DNA of 37,133 bases from Neorhizobium vignae (GCF_000732195.1 NZ_JNNU01000022.1:1-37133), one strand, 5' to 3'; counted from the first letter of the stretch, positions 25,753-33,294 are shown. Notes: generated by a model not told the origin, from the letters alone. Made by a program: numbers and translations.

Positions 25753-26541
25753 ATGCGACGCGTTCTGCTTTGTACCTTCCTCCTGCTTCCTCTGACGGCC
25801 GGCGCCCAGACTCTGCCCCAGAAGCAGTCGCCGAACCCCTCTTTGACGCAAAATGCCGTGCCCGCTCCCAAACTGGTGGAGCCGCATCTGCATGTCAGCC
25901 GTTCTGGCAATGCCAGCCGTCCCCGTTTGGCGCTGACCTTCGATGCCTGCATGGGCAGGGCGGACGAGCGTATCCTGTCCACCTTGGTCCGAGAGAGAAT
26001 TCCCGCGACCATTTTCGTCACGGCCCGCTGGCTGAGAAACAACCCGCAGTCGGTCGCAATCTTTCTGCAGAATCTCGATCTCTTCGAACTGGAAAACCAC
26101 GGCCAGAACCATGTCCCAGCGGTCGATATGCCGGTCCTGATCTACGGCATCGCCGCTGCCGGATCGCCGGACGCGGTTCGCCAGGAAGTGACAGGCGGCG
26201 CTGACGCCATGCTGGCGGCGGGTTTTTCGGCACCACGCTGGTTCCGCGGCTCGACCGCAAAATACGACCCTTCGGCGATACGCCAGATCCGCGATATGGG
26301 GTATCGGGTCGCCGGTTATTCGCTGAACGGCGATGGTGGCTCCCTGCTCGGTGCCGACGTCGCCGAAAAACGCATCGCTGCCGCCAGGGACGGCGACGTC
26401 GTCCTCGCGCATATCAACCAGCCCACTCATGCGGCCGGCGAGGGTGTGGCCCGGGCGCTCGTTACCCTGAAACGGCGCGGCGTCGAGTTCGTACGGCTTT
26501 CCGACGTGGACGGCATTGGCGACGACGACACGACCCGGTGA
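25753..26541 (+). CDS. Secreted polysaccharide deacetylase family (NodB-fold) protein
   Basis: A 262-residue protein with a signal peptide (MRRVLLCTFLLLPLTAGAQT, cleavage after AGA or GAQ) and a NodB-homology carbohydrate esterase 4 fold. Motif 1 appears as LALTFDACMG, so the second Asp of the usual TFDDG is Ala. Motif 2 is ENHGQNHVP, keeping the H-x3-H metal pair. Later motifs include APRWFRGSTAKYDP and GDVVLAHINQPTHAAGEG. The TFDAC form occurs in a subfamily of proteobacterial NodB-like proteins as I know them, so it may be an authentic variant rather than a dead enzyme. It probably acts on a cell-envelope or extracellular glycan in the periplasm. ATG 25753 follows the galE terminator, and its ribosome site is weak. 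It converges on a DUF1236 gene. Confidence 0.85.
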   Translation: MRRVLLCTFLLLPLTAGAQTLPQKQSPNPSLTQNAVPAPKLVEPHLHVSRSGNASRPRLALTFDACMGRADERILSTLVRERIPATIFVTARWLRNNPQSVAIFLQNLDLFELENHGQNHVPAVDMPVLIYGIAAAGSPDAVRQEVTGGADAMLAAGFSAPRWFRGSTAKYDPSAIRQIRDMGYRVAGYSLNGDGGSLLGADVAEKRIAAARDGDVVLAHINQPTHAAGEGVARALVTLKRRGVEFVRLSDVDGIGDDDTTR

Positions 26542-26594
26542 GGGCGCGGTCTCTCCGGCGATTTTCTTTCGGGCCATTTCGACCTTTGAACACG

Positions 26595-26630
26595 GATCGG
26601 GGGAGAGACGTTCCGGTCTCTCCCCCGATC
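26595..26630. terminator. Bidirectional hairpin between convergent genes
   Basis: A perfect 15-bp stem (GATCGGGGGAGAGAC at 26595-26609 with its complement at 26616-26630, 6-base loop) lies between the NodB-like gene (plus) and the DUF1236 gene (minus). The T-run is weak on both sides, but the position and stem strength indicate a shared terminator. Confidence 0.7.
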
Positions 26631-26651
26631 GGTTTCAGGACTGGGTCCTAT

Positions 26652-27050
26652 TTATCGGACGACCTGCACGACCGTGCGGGTCTGCGGATCGACGATGACG
26701 CGCTGTTCGTTCACCACCGCATAGGCGTATTTCGGGCTGTCCGGAACCGGGGTCAGCACGACGGTCTCCGGGATGGGCTTGCCGACGACGATCTTCTCCT
26801 TGATGACGACGGGCGATGCCGGGGCAGGGGCCTGTTCCACATAGGTAACGACACGTTCCGGCGGCGGGTCGATGGCGGTCCCGACAACCGCGCCGGCAAC
26901 GCCGCCGACGGCAGCACCGACCGGGCCTCCGATGATCGCACCGGTGACAGCGCCGCCGGCCGCACCATTGACCGTGCCTTGCTGGGCCGACGCTACAGGA
27001 GCGAGGACGCCGAGCATTGCGGCGGAAAGAACGAGGATCTTGGTCTTCAT
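26652..27050 (-). CDS. DUF1236-type secreted protein with glycine zipper
   Basis: A 132-residue exported protein. It has a signal peptide MKTKILVLSAAMLGVLAPVASA followed by QQG, and a glycine-zipper segment (GGAVTGAIIGGPVGAAVGGVAGAVVG) likely to insert in or associate with membranes. The C-terminal DUF1236-like part (VVGKPIPETVVLTPVPDSPKYAYAVVNEQRVIVDPQTRTVVQVV) follows. The start ATG at 27050 has AAGGAGAACC. The function of DUF1236 is unknown; it is common in Rhizobiales and found in envelope proteins with RcnB-like ends. The C-terminal pattern P-x-x-V-x-L-x-P-x-P...Y-x-Y...R-x-I-V-x-P recurs in the neighbour at 27331-28137, so the two are paralogous modules. Confidence 0.85.
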   Translation of the reverse strand: MKTKILVLSAAMLGVLAPVASAQQGTVNGAAGGAVTGAIIGGPVGAAVGGVAGAVVGTAIDPPPERVVTYVEQAPAPASPVVIKEKIVVGKPIPETVVLTPVPDSPKYAYAVVNEQRVIVDPQTRTVVQVVR

Positions 27051-27122
27051 GATGGTTCTCCTTCTGGGTGTTGTGACGCGGTCGAACGGTTCGCACCGCG
27101 CCTTGGAATGCAACCGAGGCTG

Positions 27123-27308
27123 CTATCTGGTGACTGGCGCAACAGGCTCCACCTTCGGCAGGGTCACGTCGATGCCGATGTCGCGATTTGAGAGGTAGCC
27201 GCTTTCGAACAGGAAGAGCCCGCATGCGACGACCGCGATCGGCAGGATGGCGGCGACGGCCCAACCGCCGCCGCCCGTATGGATCACTGTCGGTTCCCGG
27301 TCACGCAT
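27123..27308 (-). CDS. Small single-pass membrane protein (61 aa)
   Basis: ATG 27308 has GGGAG seven bases upstream; the stop is at 27123. The product has a short polar N-terminus (MRDREPTVIHTGGGG), one transmembrane segment (WAVAAILPIAVVACGLFLFE) and a ~25-residue exported or cytoplasmic tail (SNRDIGIDVTLPKVEPVAPV). It is 22 bases downstream of the longer DUF1236 gene and is probably co-transcribed with it. Similar short DUF-less proteins accompany DUF1236 genes in rhizobia. No function is known to me. Confidence 0.6.
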   Translation of the reverse strand: MRDREPTVIHTGGGGWAVAAILPIAVVACGLFLFESGYLSNRDIGIDVTLPKVEPVAPVTR

Positions 27309-27330
27309 GGTTTTCTCCCGCGTTCAGCGC

Positions 27331-28137
27331 TCAGCCGACCAGGATGTAGACGATCTTGTGGCTCGAGGGTTCGACGATGATGATCCGGCCGTCTGCCAGC
27401 ACGAAGTATTCGTAGCCGCGATAGGCCGGCACGATCTCGACGATGCGCGGCGGCAGAGGGTGCAGTTCCACGGTCGTCGGGACGGCGACGCCCACATCGA
27501 CCTTGATATCGACATTGACCGGCTCAACCTTGTTCTGGACGAGGATCTGGCGCACTTGCGCCCGCTGTTCAGTGGAAATGTTGATGCTGCCCGTGGTCTC
27601 GTTGGAAGGCTTATCGGCTGCGGCCTGGTTGGAGCCAGGCTGCTGTGCGCCGCTGTTCTGGCGGGCAGTGTCTTCGGTTGCCGGCTTGCTGGGATCGGTT
27701 CCCGAGCCCGAGCCGGAAGTGGCGGCCGTGGAGCTACCGTTCTGGCCGGCAGGTTTCTGCTGCGCCGTATTGTCCTTGTTGCCTGTCTGGGCGTCGGTGG
27801 ATTGCGCCTTCTTCGGATCGGACGGCTTTTCCTGAGCTGCGCTGTCACCGGTCTTCAGGCGCTGCGGATCGGCGGTCGAGCTTTGGGCAGTCGTCGAACC
27901 GCTGCCGCTGGCGCCACTTTGCGGCTGCTGCGTGGTCGCCCCCATATCCTGCTGCGGCTGGGCCTGCTTGGCGCCGGACGAACCGTCCGAACCTGGCGGC
28001 AACTTGCGTGGCAGGGTGGGCGAACCGCTGTCCTGGCCGGTTGCGGGAGCCTGAGCCTGAGCGATTGCCGGGACCACCGAAAGCGTGGATCCGGCGAGAA
28101 GCGCTATCGCGAGCGTCTGTTTCATTGTGGTTTTCAT
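27331..28137 (-). CDS. DUF1236 secreted protein with long Gln/Ser/Thr/Pro-rich linker
   Basis: A 268-residue exported protein. Signal peptide: MKQTLAIALLAGSTLSVVPA ending at AIAQAQA. A ~150-residue low-complexity linker follows, rich in G, S, Q, T, P and K (for example GSSGAKQAQPQQDMGATTQQ), then a folded C-terminal DUF1236 domain (SINISTEQRAQVRQILVQNK, VDIKVDVGVAVPTTVELHPL, YEYFVLADGRIIIVEPSSHK). The TEQRAQVRQIL helix plus V-P-x-x-V-x-L-x-P-L-P module is the family hallmark. ATG 28137 follows AGGAGG by six bases. An EcfG-like promoter (28211-28235, minus) lies ~70 bases upstream. Likely periplasmic or surface-associated, possibly in stress protection; the function is unknown. Confidence 0.85.
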   Translation of the reverse strand: MKTTMKQTLAIALLAGSTLSVVPAIAQAQAPATGQDSGSPTLPRKLPPGSDGSSGAKQAQPQQDMGATTQQPQSGASGSGSTTAQSSTADPQRLKTGDSAAQEKPSDPKKAQSTDAQTGNKDNTAQQKPAGQNGSSTAATSGSGSGTDPSKPATEDTARQNSGAQQPGSNQAAADKPSNETTGSINISTEQRAQVRQILVQNKVEPVNVDIKVDVGVAVPTTVELHPLPPRIVEIVPAYRGYEYFVLADGRIIIVEPSSHKIVYILVG

Positions 28138-28210
28138 GATGTTTCCTCCTATTTCTCTTGAGCCTTCGTTTCACTTGCGAACCGCCGCGTGGGTCCGCAA
28201 TCACCCGTCC

Positions 28211-28235
28211 AACTACGGTTGCCACCGGTCGTTCC
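28211..28235 (-). promoter_or_regulatory. EcfG-like promoter candidate for the long DUF1236 gene
   Basis: On the minus strand the bases read GGAAC (28235-28231), 16 spacer bases, AGTT (28214-28211). The -35 is perfect and the -10 differs from CGTT at the first base. It lies ~70 bases upstream of ATG 28137. Confidence 0.35.
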
Positions 28236-28534
28236 GGCGTTCGGGCTTCAGTCGGGGAGGGCGGGACTTCAGGCTGATCGCTGTTGGGCCTTTGGTCTGA
28301 TGGAGCGGGGTAAAGGTCCAAGGGGGGATGAAATCGCGAAACCGCGCTGATAGGGTGCCGTTGGGCTCGGAGGTTTTTTGGGGGGCAGTCACGGACGACG
28401 GTTTCCCCGGCCAAATGGCTATCGATCGCCGTCAAGGGGCTTTTTGTCTCCATTACCATCTCGGGAGGCCCGCCGTGTGATGGGATCGAGCCCGGTTCCT
28501 GCGCGATCATCGGTCCTTTTTCAGCGCAGAACCC

Positions 28535-28569
28535 TGCCCGCCGACCGTCCGTGTCACGGTCGGCGGGCA
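28535..28569. repeat. Strong hairpin in the divergent spacer
   Basis: TGCCCGCCGACCGT (28535-28548) pairs perfectly with 28556-28569 around a 7-base loop. There is no T-run on either strand. It lies just upstream of the EcfG-like site for the Gly/Asn-rich gene, so it is unlikely to be in that mRNA. It may block read-through or mark an unannotated RNA end. Confidence 0.6.
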
Positions 28570-28590
28570 CTTGATCGAGAACGGGGCTGC

Positions 28591-28615
28591 GGAACCATGA
28601 AGCGGGCGTTCGGTT
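28591..28615 (+). promoter_or_regulatory. EcfG-like promoter candidate for the Gly/Asn-rich gene
   Basis: GGAAC (28591-28595), 16 spacer bases, GGTT (28612-28615), with one mismatch to CGTT. Transcription would start near 28620, about 60 bases before ATG 28679. Confidence 0.35.
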
Positions 28616-28678
28616 TAGGCTTGCATAACGGTTCAAAAATGCCACACGCAGGAGATTGCCATCCCCAGGAGCCAAGAG

Positions 28679-29281
28679 ATGCCGATCCGTAGAATGCTTT
28701 TCTTGAGCGGAGTGCTCACCGCGATTGCTGCAACCGTGCTGCCTTTGAAGGTTGTCGCGGGTGCGGACGGCTTGCTGCGCGTTACGCTGTCAAGCGTCGC
28801 GGCTCAGGACGGCAACGGCAACGGCAACGGTAACGGTGGCGGCGGGGGAAGCAACGGGGGAAACGGCGGCGAAAACGGCAATGGCGGTTCCGGCGGGAAC
28901 GGGAACGGAAGCGACAATGCCGGCGGCAGTTCCGACAATAACGGAAACGGCAATAGCGGCGGCAACGGGAATGGTAACGGCTCTGGAGCCGATACCGGCA
29001 GCGGCGGCTCTGGAGCCGGTGCAGGCGCCGGATCGGCTCCGGCAGGTGGCGCCACAAATTCAGGCAGGGCCCCGGCGGCACCCGCAAACCCGGCTGCTCC
29101 AGCGAAAGCCGGCGTCGAGGTCGATGTTCGGGGGGCCTCGATAACCGTCCGCCATCAAAACGGCGCGACGGAACGCATTTCTCAAGGCCGCTACGAGATG
29201 CGGGATTCGCGCTCCCGGACGATCGTCAACCGGGCCGCAACCCCTTCGGATGCCTCAAGGTTGCGGTCGTTCGGCCGCTGA
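28679..29281 (+). CDS. Exported Gly/Asn-repeat protein with small conserved C-terminal module
   Basis: A 200-residue protein. The N-terminus (MPIRRMLFLSGVLTAIAATV...VVAGADG) is a signal peptide. Residues ~42-105 are an Asn/Gly/Ser repeat (DGNGNGNGNGGGGGSNGG, then ENGNGG, NGNGSDN, NNGNGNSGG), followed by an Ala/Pro-rich hinge. The ~55-residue end AGVEVDVRGASITVRHQNG...ERISQGRYEMRDSRSRTIVNRAATPSDASRL looks folded and has the form of a short module (NG-x-x-E-x-I-x-x-G-R-Y-E-x-x-D...RTIV) that I associate with small rhizobial secreted proteins. ATG 28679 has AGGAG seven bases upstream. It overlaps the convergent response-regulator gene by 27 bases at the 3' end. Function unknown; a surface-exposed, flexible glycine-rich protein is likely. 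Confidence 0.75.
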   Translation: MPIRRMLFLSGVLTAIAATVLPLKVVAGADGLLRVTLSSVAAQDGNGNGNGNGGGGGSNGGNGGENGNGGSGGNGNGSDNAGGSSDNNGNGNSGGNGNGNGSGADTGSGGSGAGAGAGSAPAGGATNSGRAPAAPANPAAPAKAGVEVDVRGASITVRHQNGATERISQGRYEMRDSRSRTIVNRAATPSDASRLRSFGR

Positions 29282-29926
29282 TCGTTGATCGGTCGCATCG
29301 CGAAGAGCAAGGGCCGCCTCCGTCCGGTTGGTTACCTTCAGCTTCGAGAGGATGCGGGTCATGTGGTGCTTGACGGTCTTTTCGTGAAGATCGAGCTCCC
29401 GCGCCACCCGCTTGTTGCTGAGGCCGGATGCCACCAGGTTCAGAACCTCCTGTTCGCGATCGGTCAGTTCCGACAAAAGGCTGGGTTTTGCCGGGGTTTC
29501 GCCGGAGGCGGATAGGCCGGCGATCAGCCGCGCCGAAAGGGCAGGCGAAACATAGCTCTCACCCGATGCCACGGTTCTCACCACGTCTGCCAGGCCTCGG
29601 GAGCCGACACCCTTGAGAACATAGCCCTTGGCCCCGAGCTTCAGCGCGGTCGCAATGTCTTCGCTCGCCTCCGAGACTGTCAGCATGACGATCTTCAGGT
29701 CCGGGCAATGATCGAGCGCTTCGGCAATTGCCTCAAGACCGTTTCCAGGCATGGAAATGTCCATCAGCATCACGTCCGGGCACAATTCCCGAACGATGCG
29801 CAGCGCGTCGTCGCGCGAACCGCCTTCACCGACCATCTCGAAATCCTCGATCTCGCCGAAGCTGCGCGTCACGCCTTCGCGAAACAAGGGATGATCGTCG
29901 ATGACCGCAATCTTTATTCCTGCCAT
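29255..29926 (-). CDS. NarL/FixJ-family response regulator
   Basis: A 223-residue regulator. The receiver domain is at ~1-120 (KIAVIDDHPLFREGV acidic pair, phospho-Asp in PDVMLMDISMPGNGL, conserved Thr in IVMLTVSEASED, Lys in KGYVLKGV). The LuxR-type helix-turn-helix is at ~150-215 (LTDREQEVLNLVASGLSNKRVARELDLHEKTVKHHMTRILSKLKVTNRTEAAL). It binds DNA when phosphorylated. Its ATG overlaps the stop of the upstream kinase gene (TGATG, one shared base), so the pair is translationally coupled. Its 3' end overlaps the Gly/Asn-rich gene by 27 bases on the opposite strand. Targets may include the adjacent secreted-protein genes, but that is inference. Confidence 0.93.
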   Translation of the reverse strand: MAGIKIAVIDDHPLFREGVTRSFGEIEDFEMVGEGGSRDDALRIVRELCPDVMLMDISMPGNGLEAIAEALDHCPDLKIVMLTVSEASEDIATALKLGAKGYVLKGVGSRGLADVVRTVASGESYVSPALSARLIAGLSASGETPAKPSLLSELTDREQEVLNLVASGLSNKRVARELDLHEKTVKHHMTRILSKLKVTNRTEAALALRDATDQRSAAERPQP

Positions 29927-31332
29927 CAGGCCTGCTCCATTTCATGCACGTTCAGCGACATTCTGACCGTGGTTCCGTCCTTCGATGTGATGATTGAAAA
30001 TGTGCCGCCGAGGCTTTCGATCCGCTCCCTGAGCCCCGCGAGCCCGAGACCTTCCGGGCGTATGTGTTGGGGGTCGAAACCCGGCCCCCCGTCGGCAACC
30101 TCAACAACGACATTGCCGTTGTCGAAACTCTGGCGAACGCGCTGATCGATGCCGCCGCCATGCCGGAAGCCGTTGTTAAGCGCTTCCTGCACGAAGCGAT
30201 AGATGCAGATCTTGGCCGAGGGCGAAAGCGGCCGCGATCCGCTCGACCCCGACAGTGCGACGACGACGCCGGTGCGCTGCCGGTGCGCGTTGACGGCGCG
30301 CTGCAGAACGTCCGGCAGCTCGGCGGTCTCGATCTGCGGTAGAACCAGGCCGCTGCAGATGCTGCGGATCTCGTCCATTGCCTCGTCGAGACGGGCCTTG
30401 ATCGTGGTGACCTCCGCTTCGCGGGCGGTCGGCGGCGTTGCGGGATCGGTCAGGAGCCGGCTGTCCACCCGCAGTGCCGCATAGGCGACAAGCTGGGCCG
30501 GCCCGTCATGAAGGTCGGCCCCGAGCCGGCGCAGATAACTCTCGTTGAGGGCGGTGGCGCGCCGCGAGGCCCGCTGGGCCCGCGCGTGAAGGGCCTTGTT
30601 TTGCGAAAGCAGGTCGGAGAGTTCCGCCACCCGCTGCGTCAGCGCCTGTCGCTGATGGTCGATCGTGCGGCTGCCGCGGAAAACGATCGCCGAAAGGATC
30701 AGGAAGAAGGCAAGCGTGACGCCGGCAACCGCCGCCCAGCTACGAAGCTGCGCCTGATAGAGGCTTCGCTCGAAATCGCCCGCGACCTCGTAGAACTCCG
30801 AGACCGCCACGACCTCTCCCGACCAGGGTTGCAGGATGGGATTGTAGATTTCGAGAAGGGGCATCCCCGTCGCTCGCTCGATCTTGCTCTCAGGGTCTTC
30901 GGCAAGTCCGAAGCGCGCCACCATCTGTCCGGAAAATGCGGCTTGCAGGCCCTCGCTCGGACCGAATTTCTGTCCCACCATGCTTTTGTCCGTCGCATAG
31001 AGGATCGTGCCGTCCCTGCGCCAGAGCTTGAAGGATATGACCTGGCCACCGAGCGCGCCCTGGCCGAAGGTCTCGTCGAGCGCGCGGGTGGTGACGTCGT
31101 CGAGAGTCTGGTTGGTCTTCATGTCCGGAAGCAGCGGGGCGATGATGCTGTCGACATAAAGGGCGGTGGAAGCTGCCGAATTGCGGGTGACCGCCGCTTC
31201 GATGAGGTTGGTCACAAAGGCACCGACCAGAAGCATGGCCGCGAAGGCGACCAAGCCTCCCGCGAGCAGAAACTGCCGGGCGAGGGATTGGTCGTTCCAG
31301 CGATCAAGAATTGCGCCGAGCCGCATCAGCAT
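29926..31332 (-). CDS. NarL-type sensor histidine kinase with extracytoplasmic sensor
   Basis: A ~468-residue membrane kinase (HisKA_3 family). Architecture: TM1 (LLAGGLVAFAAMLLVGAFVT, near the N-terminus), a ~160-residue periplasmic sensor (SAASTALYVDSIIAPLLPDM...RRDGTILYATDKSMVG...LEIYNPIL) resembling Cache-type folds, and TM2 (AAVAGVTLAFFLILSAIVF). A coiled coil, the phospho-His in RRLGADLHDGPAQLVAYAAL and a HATPase (RFVQEALNNGFRHG, VADGGPGFDP, GLGLAGLRERIESLGG) follow. The longer frame from TTG 31374 has no ribosome site; ATG 31332 (MLMRLGAIL) is my choice, with ATG 31326 possible. It phosphorylates the co-encoded response regulator. The signal is unknown. Confidence 0.88.
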   Translation of the reverse strand: MLMRLGAILDRWNDQSLARQFLLAGGLVAFAAMLLVGAFVTNLIEAAVTRNSAASTALYVDSIIAPLLPDMKTNQTLDDVTTRALDETFGQGALGGQVISFKLWRRDGTILYATDKSMVGQKFGPSEGLQAAFSGQMVARFGLAEDPESKIERATGMPLLEIYNPILQPWSGEVVAVSEFYEVAGDFERSLYQAQLRSWAAVAGVTLAFFLILSAIVFRGSRTIDHQRQALTQRVAELSDLLSQNKALHARAQRASRRATALNESYLRRLGADLHDGPAQLVAYAALRVDSRLLTDPATPPTAREAEVTTIKARLDEAMDEIRSICSGLVLPQIETAELPDVLQRAVNAHRQRTGVVVALSGSSGSRPLSPSAKICIYRFVQEALNNGFRHGGGIDQRVRQSFDNGNVVVEVADGGPGFDPQHIRPEGLGLAGLRERIESLGGTFSIITSKDGTTVRMSLNVHEMEQA

Positions 31333-31475
31333 GCCATGTTGTCGACCCGCACCATGCGAGCCAATGGCGCGCAACGCGCAAGGGGGCCAATCCGTTGCAT
31401 TGGGAGCGGATTATCAGAGACAGGAGATAAACACCGCCCGGCAATAGCTTGCCTCGAGGCTTCGGAGGCGGATCA

Positions 31476-32168
31476 TCAGGCAGTCTCGGCCATATTGAAC
31501 TTGAAGAGGTAGTCGTGCCCGGTAAGCTGATCCAGAAGGGTGTAGCCCTTGGCTTCCAGGAAGCTGCACATGCGGTCGATGTTCCGGCATTCTATCACCA
31601 TGAACCTGAAATTGTGGCGGTCGAAATCCACACCCATCAGGACCTCCAGTTCGGCACCTTCGACGTCCAGTGACAGGATGTCCATCAGCGCCGGCGCCTT
31701 GCCCTCGTCCAGGATCGTGCTGAGCGGCTTTGCTACCGCACCGAACTCGAATGTCGCTTCCCGATTCCTCAGGAATTGTCGCGAGAGTTCCAGATGGGCT
31801 GATACGCTCTCCAAATCGACCTCGACATTCGTGGAGACGCTCATCAGGTTGCCATAGGTCATGTCCACATATTTATGAGGATAACCGAAGCGTACGCAGG
31901 CATTGCAGAATATGGCGTTCTTCTCGCTGCGGTTCCTTCTGCATTCCAGGAAATTGTTCGGCGACGGTTCTATGAGGATGCCGCTCCATCCGCGATTTTT
32001 CTCGAAATAATAGGTGTTGGACTGGCGAATGCCGTCATTGGCGCCGAGTTCCACATAAAACCCGTTGTCGTAGTCGATATATTTCTCGATCTTTCGATCC
32101 AACTCGTTGAGCCCAAAATATGCGCTGCTAGGCTTTTTCTTTTTAAAAGGAAGACGCAGTTTGGGCAT
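31476..32168 (-). CDS. FkbM-family methyltransferase
   Basis: A ~230-residue FkbM-type SAM-dependent methyltransferase. The N-terminal FYVELGANDGIRQSNTYYFE is the glycine-rich SAM loop (E-L-G-A-N-D-G). WSGILIEPSPNNFLECRRNR carries the acidic ribose-binding Glu, and DILSLDVEGAELEVLMGVDF is the characteristic S-x-D-V-E-G motif. The family methylates sugar hydroxyls in polysaccharides and other secreted metabolites. ATG 32168 has AGGAG eight bases upstream and is preferred to GTG 32177. It lies at the border of a lower-GC block with glycosyltransferases, so it probably O-methylates a surface glycan. It is followed by a ~100-base gap to the sensor kinase gene. Confidence 0.88.
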   Translation of the reverse strand: MPKLRLPFKKKKPSSAYFGLNELDRKIEKYIDYDNGFYVELGANDGIRQSNTYYFEKNRGWSGILIEPSPNNFLECRRNRSEKNAIFCNACVRFGYPHKYVDMTYGNLMSVSTNVEVDLESVSAHLELSRQFLRNREATFEFGAVAKPLSTILDEGKAPALMDILSLDVEGAELEVLMGVDFDRHNFRFMVIECRNIDRMCSFLEAKGYTLLDQLTGHDYLFKFNMAETA

Positions 32169-32376
32169 CAAATTCACTCCTAATTCCAGAAACGAGCGAT
32201 ATTCGTTCCCAGATCTCCTCGCAGGGGGGCATGGTGCATGGCCGCAGATAACACGCTAAATTGGCCTCTACGATAACATTGCCAAAAGATACAGGTGGGC
32301 AGGGCTGTCTTGCAACGCGCCATGCGTCCGCCCCGACGCCGCGACGGCGATCGGACTGCCGCGGCATAAGTTGATT

Positions 32377-33294
32377 TCACTTAGGAAATACCTTCCCCCA
32401 GATGCGCTTCAGCCCCTTTTCCTTCTTCTTCCGATAGCAATGTTCGCGCATGTAGATATCGTCGGCAAGGAAGTTTAAGGCGGGCACCCGCGGATGGCGA
32501 AGCGGAAATTCCAAAGCCTGCCGGGGGAGGTCGGCAACGTTGTTAGACCCCGACGTGTGCGTTGCATCCGCACGGAAACCAAGATTGCTGATCAGGTTGC
32601 CCTTCGGCTGTATACTGATTTGTCGCTGAAGCCACTGTGAGAAGGTAAATTGATAGCCCCAAGCGTCGAGTCCGCCGTCGTATACCCGATTGAAGGCCTT
32701 GATCCAATGTTCGAACTCACTGGGATTGGCAACGGTGTTGAGCCAATTATTATCCCGCAAGGTCCCCCAGTGTTTAATCGACACGTCATAGTTTTTCCAG
32801 ACCCGGCGCCAGGTAGCCCAGCCCCAGATCAGCGGATAGCGGCTGAAGTAATAGCTATCCTCGACTTCTACACGGCCATGGGTGAAATTTGAGCCATTGA
32901 TGGAACCCACGCGGTCGTCATTCTCGTACTTTTCCAACAGTTCAGTGCAATATGGGAAGAAACTGGGATCCGGCAGGCAGTCGTCTTCGATAATGATAGC
33001 GCGGTCGGTCTGCGAGAAAACCCAGTCCAATCCAGAAGAAATCCGCTTGCGGCAGCCCAGATTCGCGTCGGAATAGTTGCGGAAGACCTCGCAATCCCAA
33101 GTGATGATCTCGACCACCTTCCTTGTTTCCGCGCATTTCTCGGCCTCGTTCGCACGGTCTGCACGTGGCCCGTCAGCTATGATGAAGAGCTTACCAGGTC
33201 GAGCTTTCTCGATTTCACGGAACACCGATTCGGTAAGATCGGGTCTGTTGAAAATGATGAAGACTACAGGGGCAATCGATTTAGCTTCGTTCAT
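32377..33294 (-). CDS. Glycosyltransferase, GT-A fold (family 2-like / HlpA-like)
   Basis: A 305-residue protein with a GT-A-like N-terminus: VVFIIFNRPDLTESVFREIE, LFIIADGPRADRANEAEKC, NLGCRKRISSGLDWVFSQ, and the nucleotide/metal-binding acidic motif IIIEDDCLPDPSFFPYCTEL. Middle residues (YYFSRYPLIWGWATWRRVWK) are conserved in the hemolysin-like glycosyltransferase group. It likely adds a sugar to a surface polysaccharide at the cytoplasmic face. There is no signal peptide. ATG 33294 has GGTGGA upstream. Lower GC than the chromosomal flanks suggests acquisition. It is separated from the FkbM gene by ~200 bases of AT-richer spacer. Confidence 0.82.
   Translation of the reverse strand: MNEAKSIAPVVFIIFNRPDLTESVFREIEKARPGKLFIIADGPRADRANEAEKCAETRKVVEIITWDCEVFRNYSDANLGCRKRISSGLDWVFSQTDRAIIIEDDCLPDPSFFPYCTELLEKYENDDRVGSINGSNFTHGRVEVEDSYYFSRYPLIWGWATWRRVWKNYDVSIKHWGTLRDNNWLNTVANPSEFEHWIKAFNRVYDGGLDAWGYQFTFSQWLQRQISIQPKGNLISNLGFRADATHTSGSNNVADLPRQALEFPLRHPRVPALNFLADDIYMREHCYRKKKEKGLKRIWGKVFPK

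Larger units (their letters stand above)
28138..28678. other. Divergent ~540-base regulatory spacer
   Basis: This spacer separates the DUF1236 gene (minus) and the Gly/Asn-rich gene (plus). No convincing ORF is present; frames such as the one from 28378 are Arg/Pro/Ser-rich shadows. It contains EcfG-like sites in both directions, a perfect 14-bp hairpin at 28535-28569, and a G/T-rich tract at 28369-28385 (GGTTTTTTGGGGGG). An sRNA is possible but not demonstrable from sequence alone. Confidence 0.5.

Noticed and set aside
28679..29281. Antisense Arg/Cys-rich and Pro-rich frames over the Gly/Asn repeat
   Set aside because: They arise mechanically from the repeated GGC/AAC codons on the other strand; only the plus frame has a signal peptide, ribosome site and folded C-terminus.
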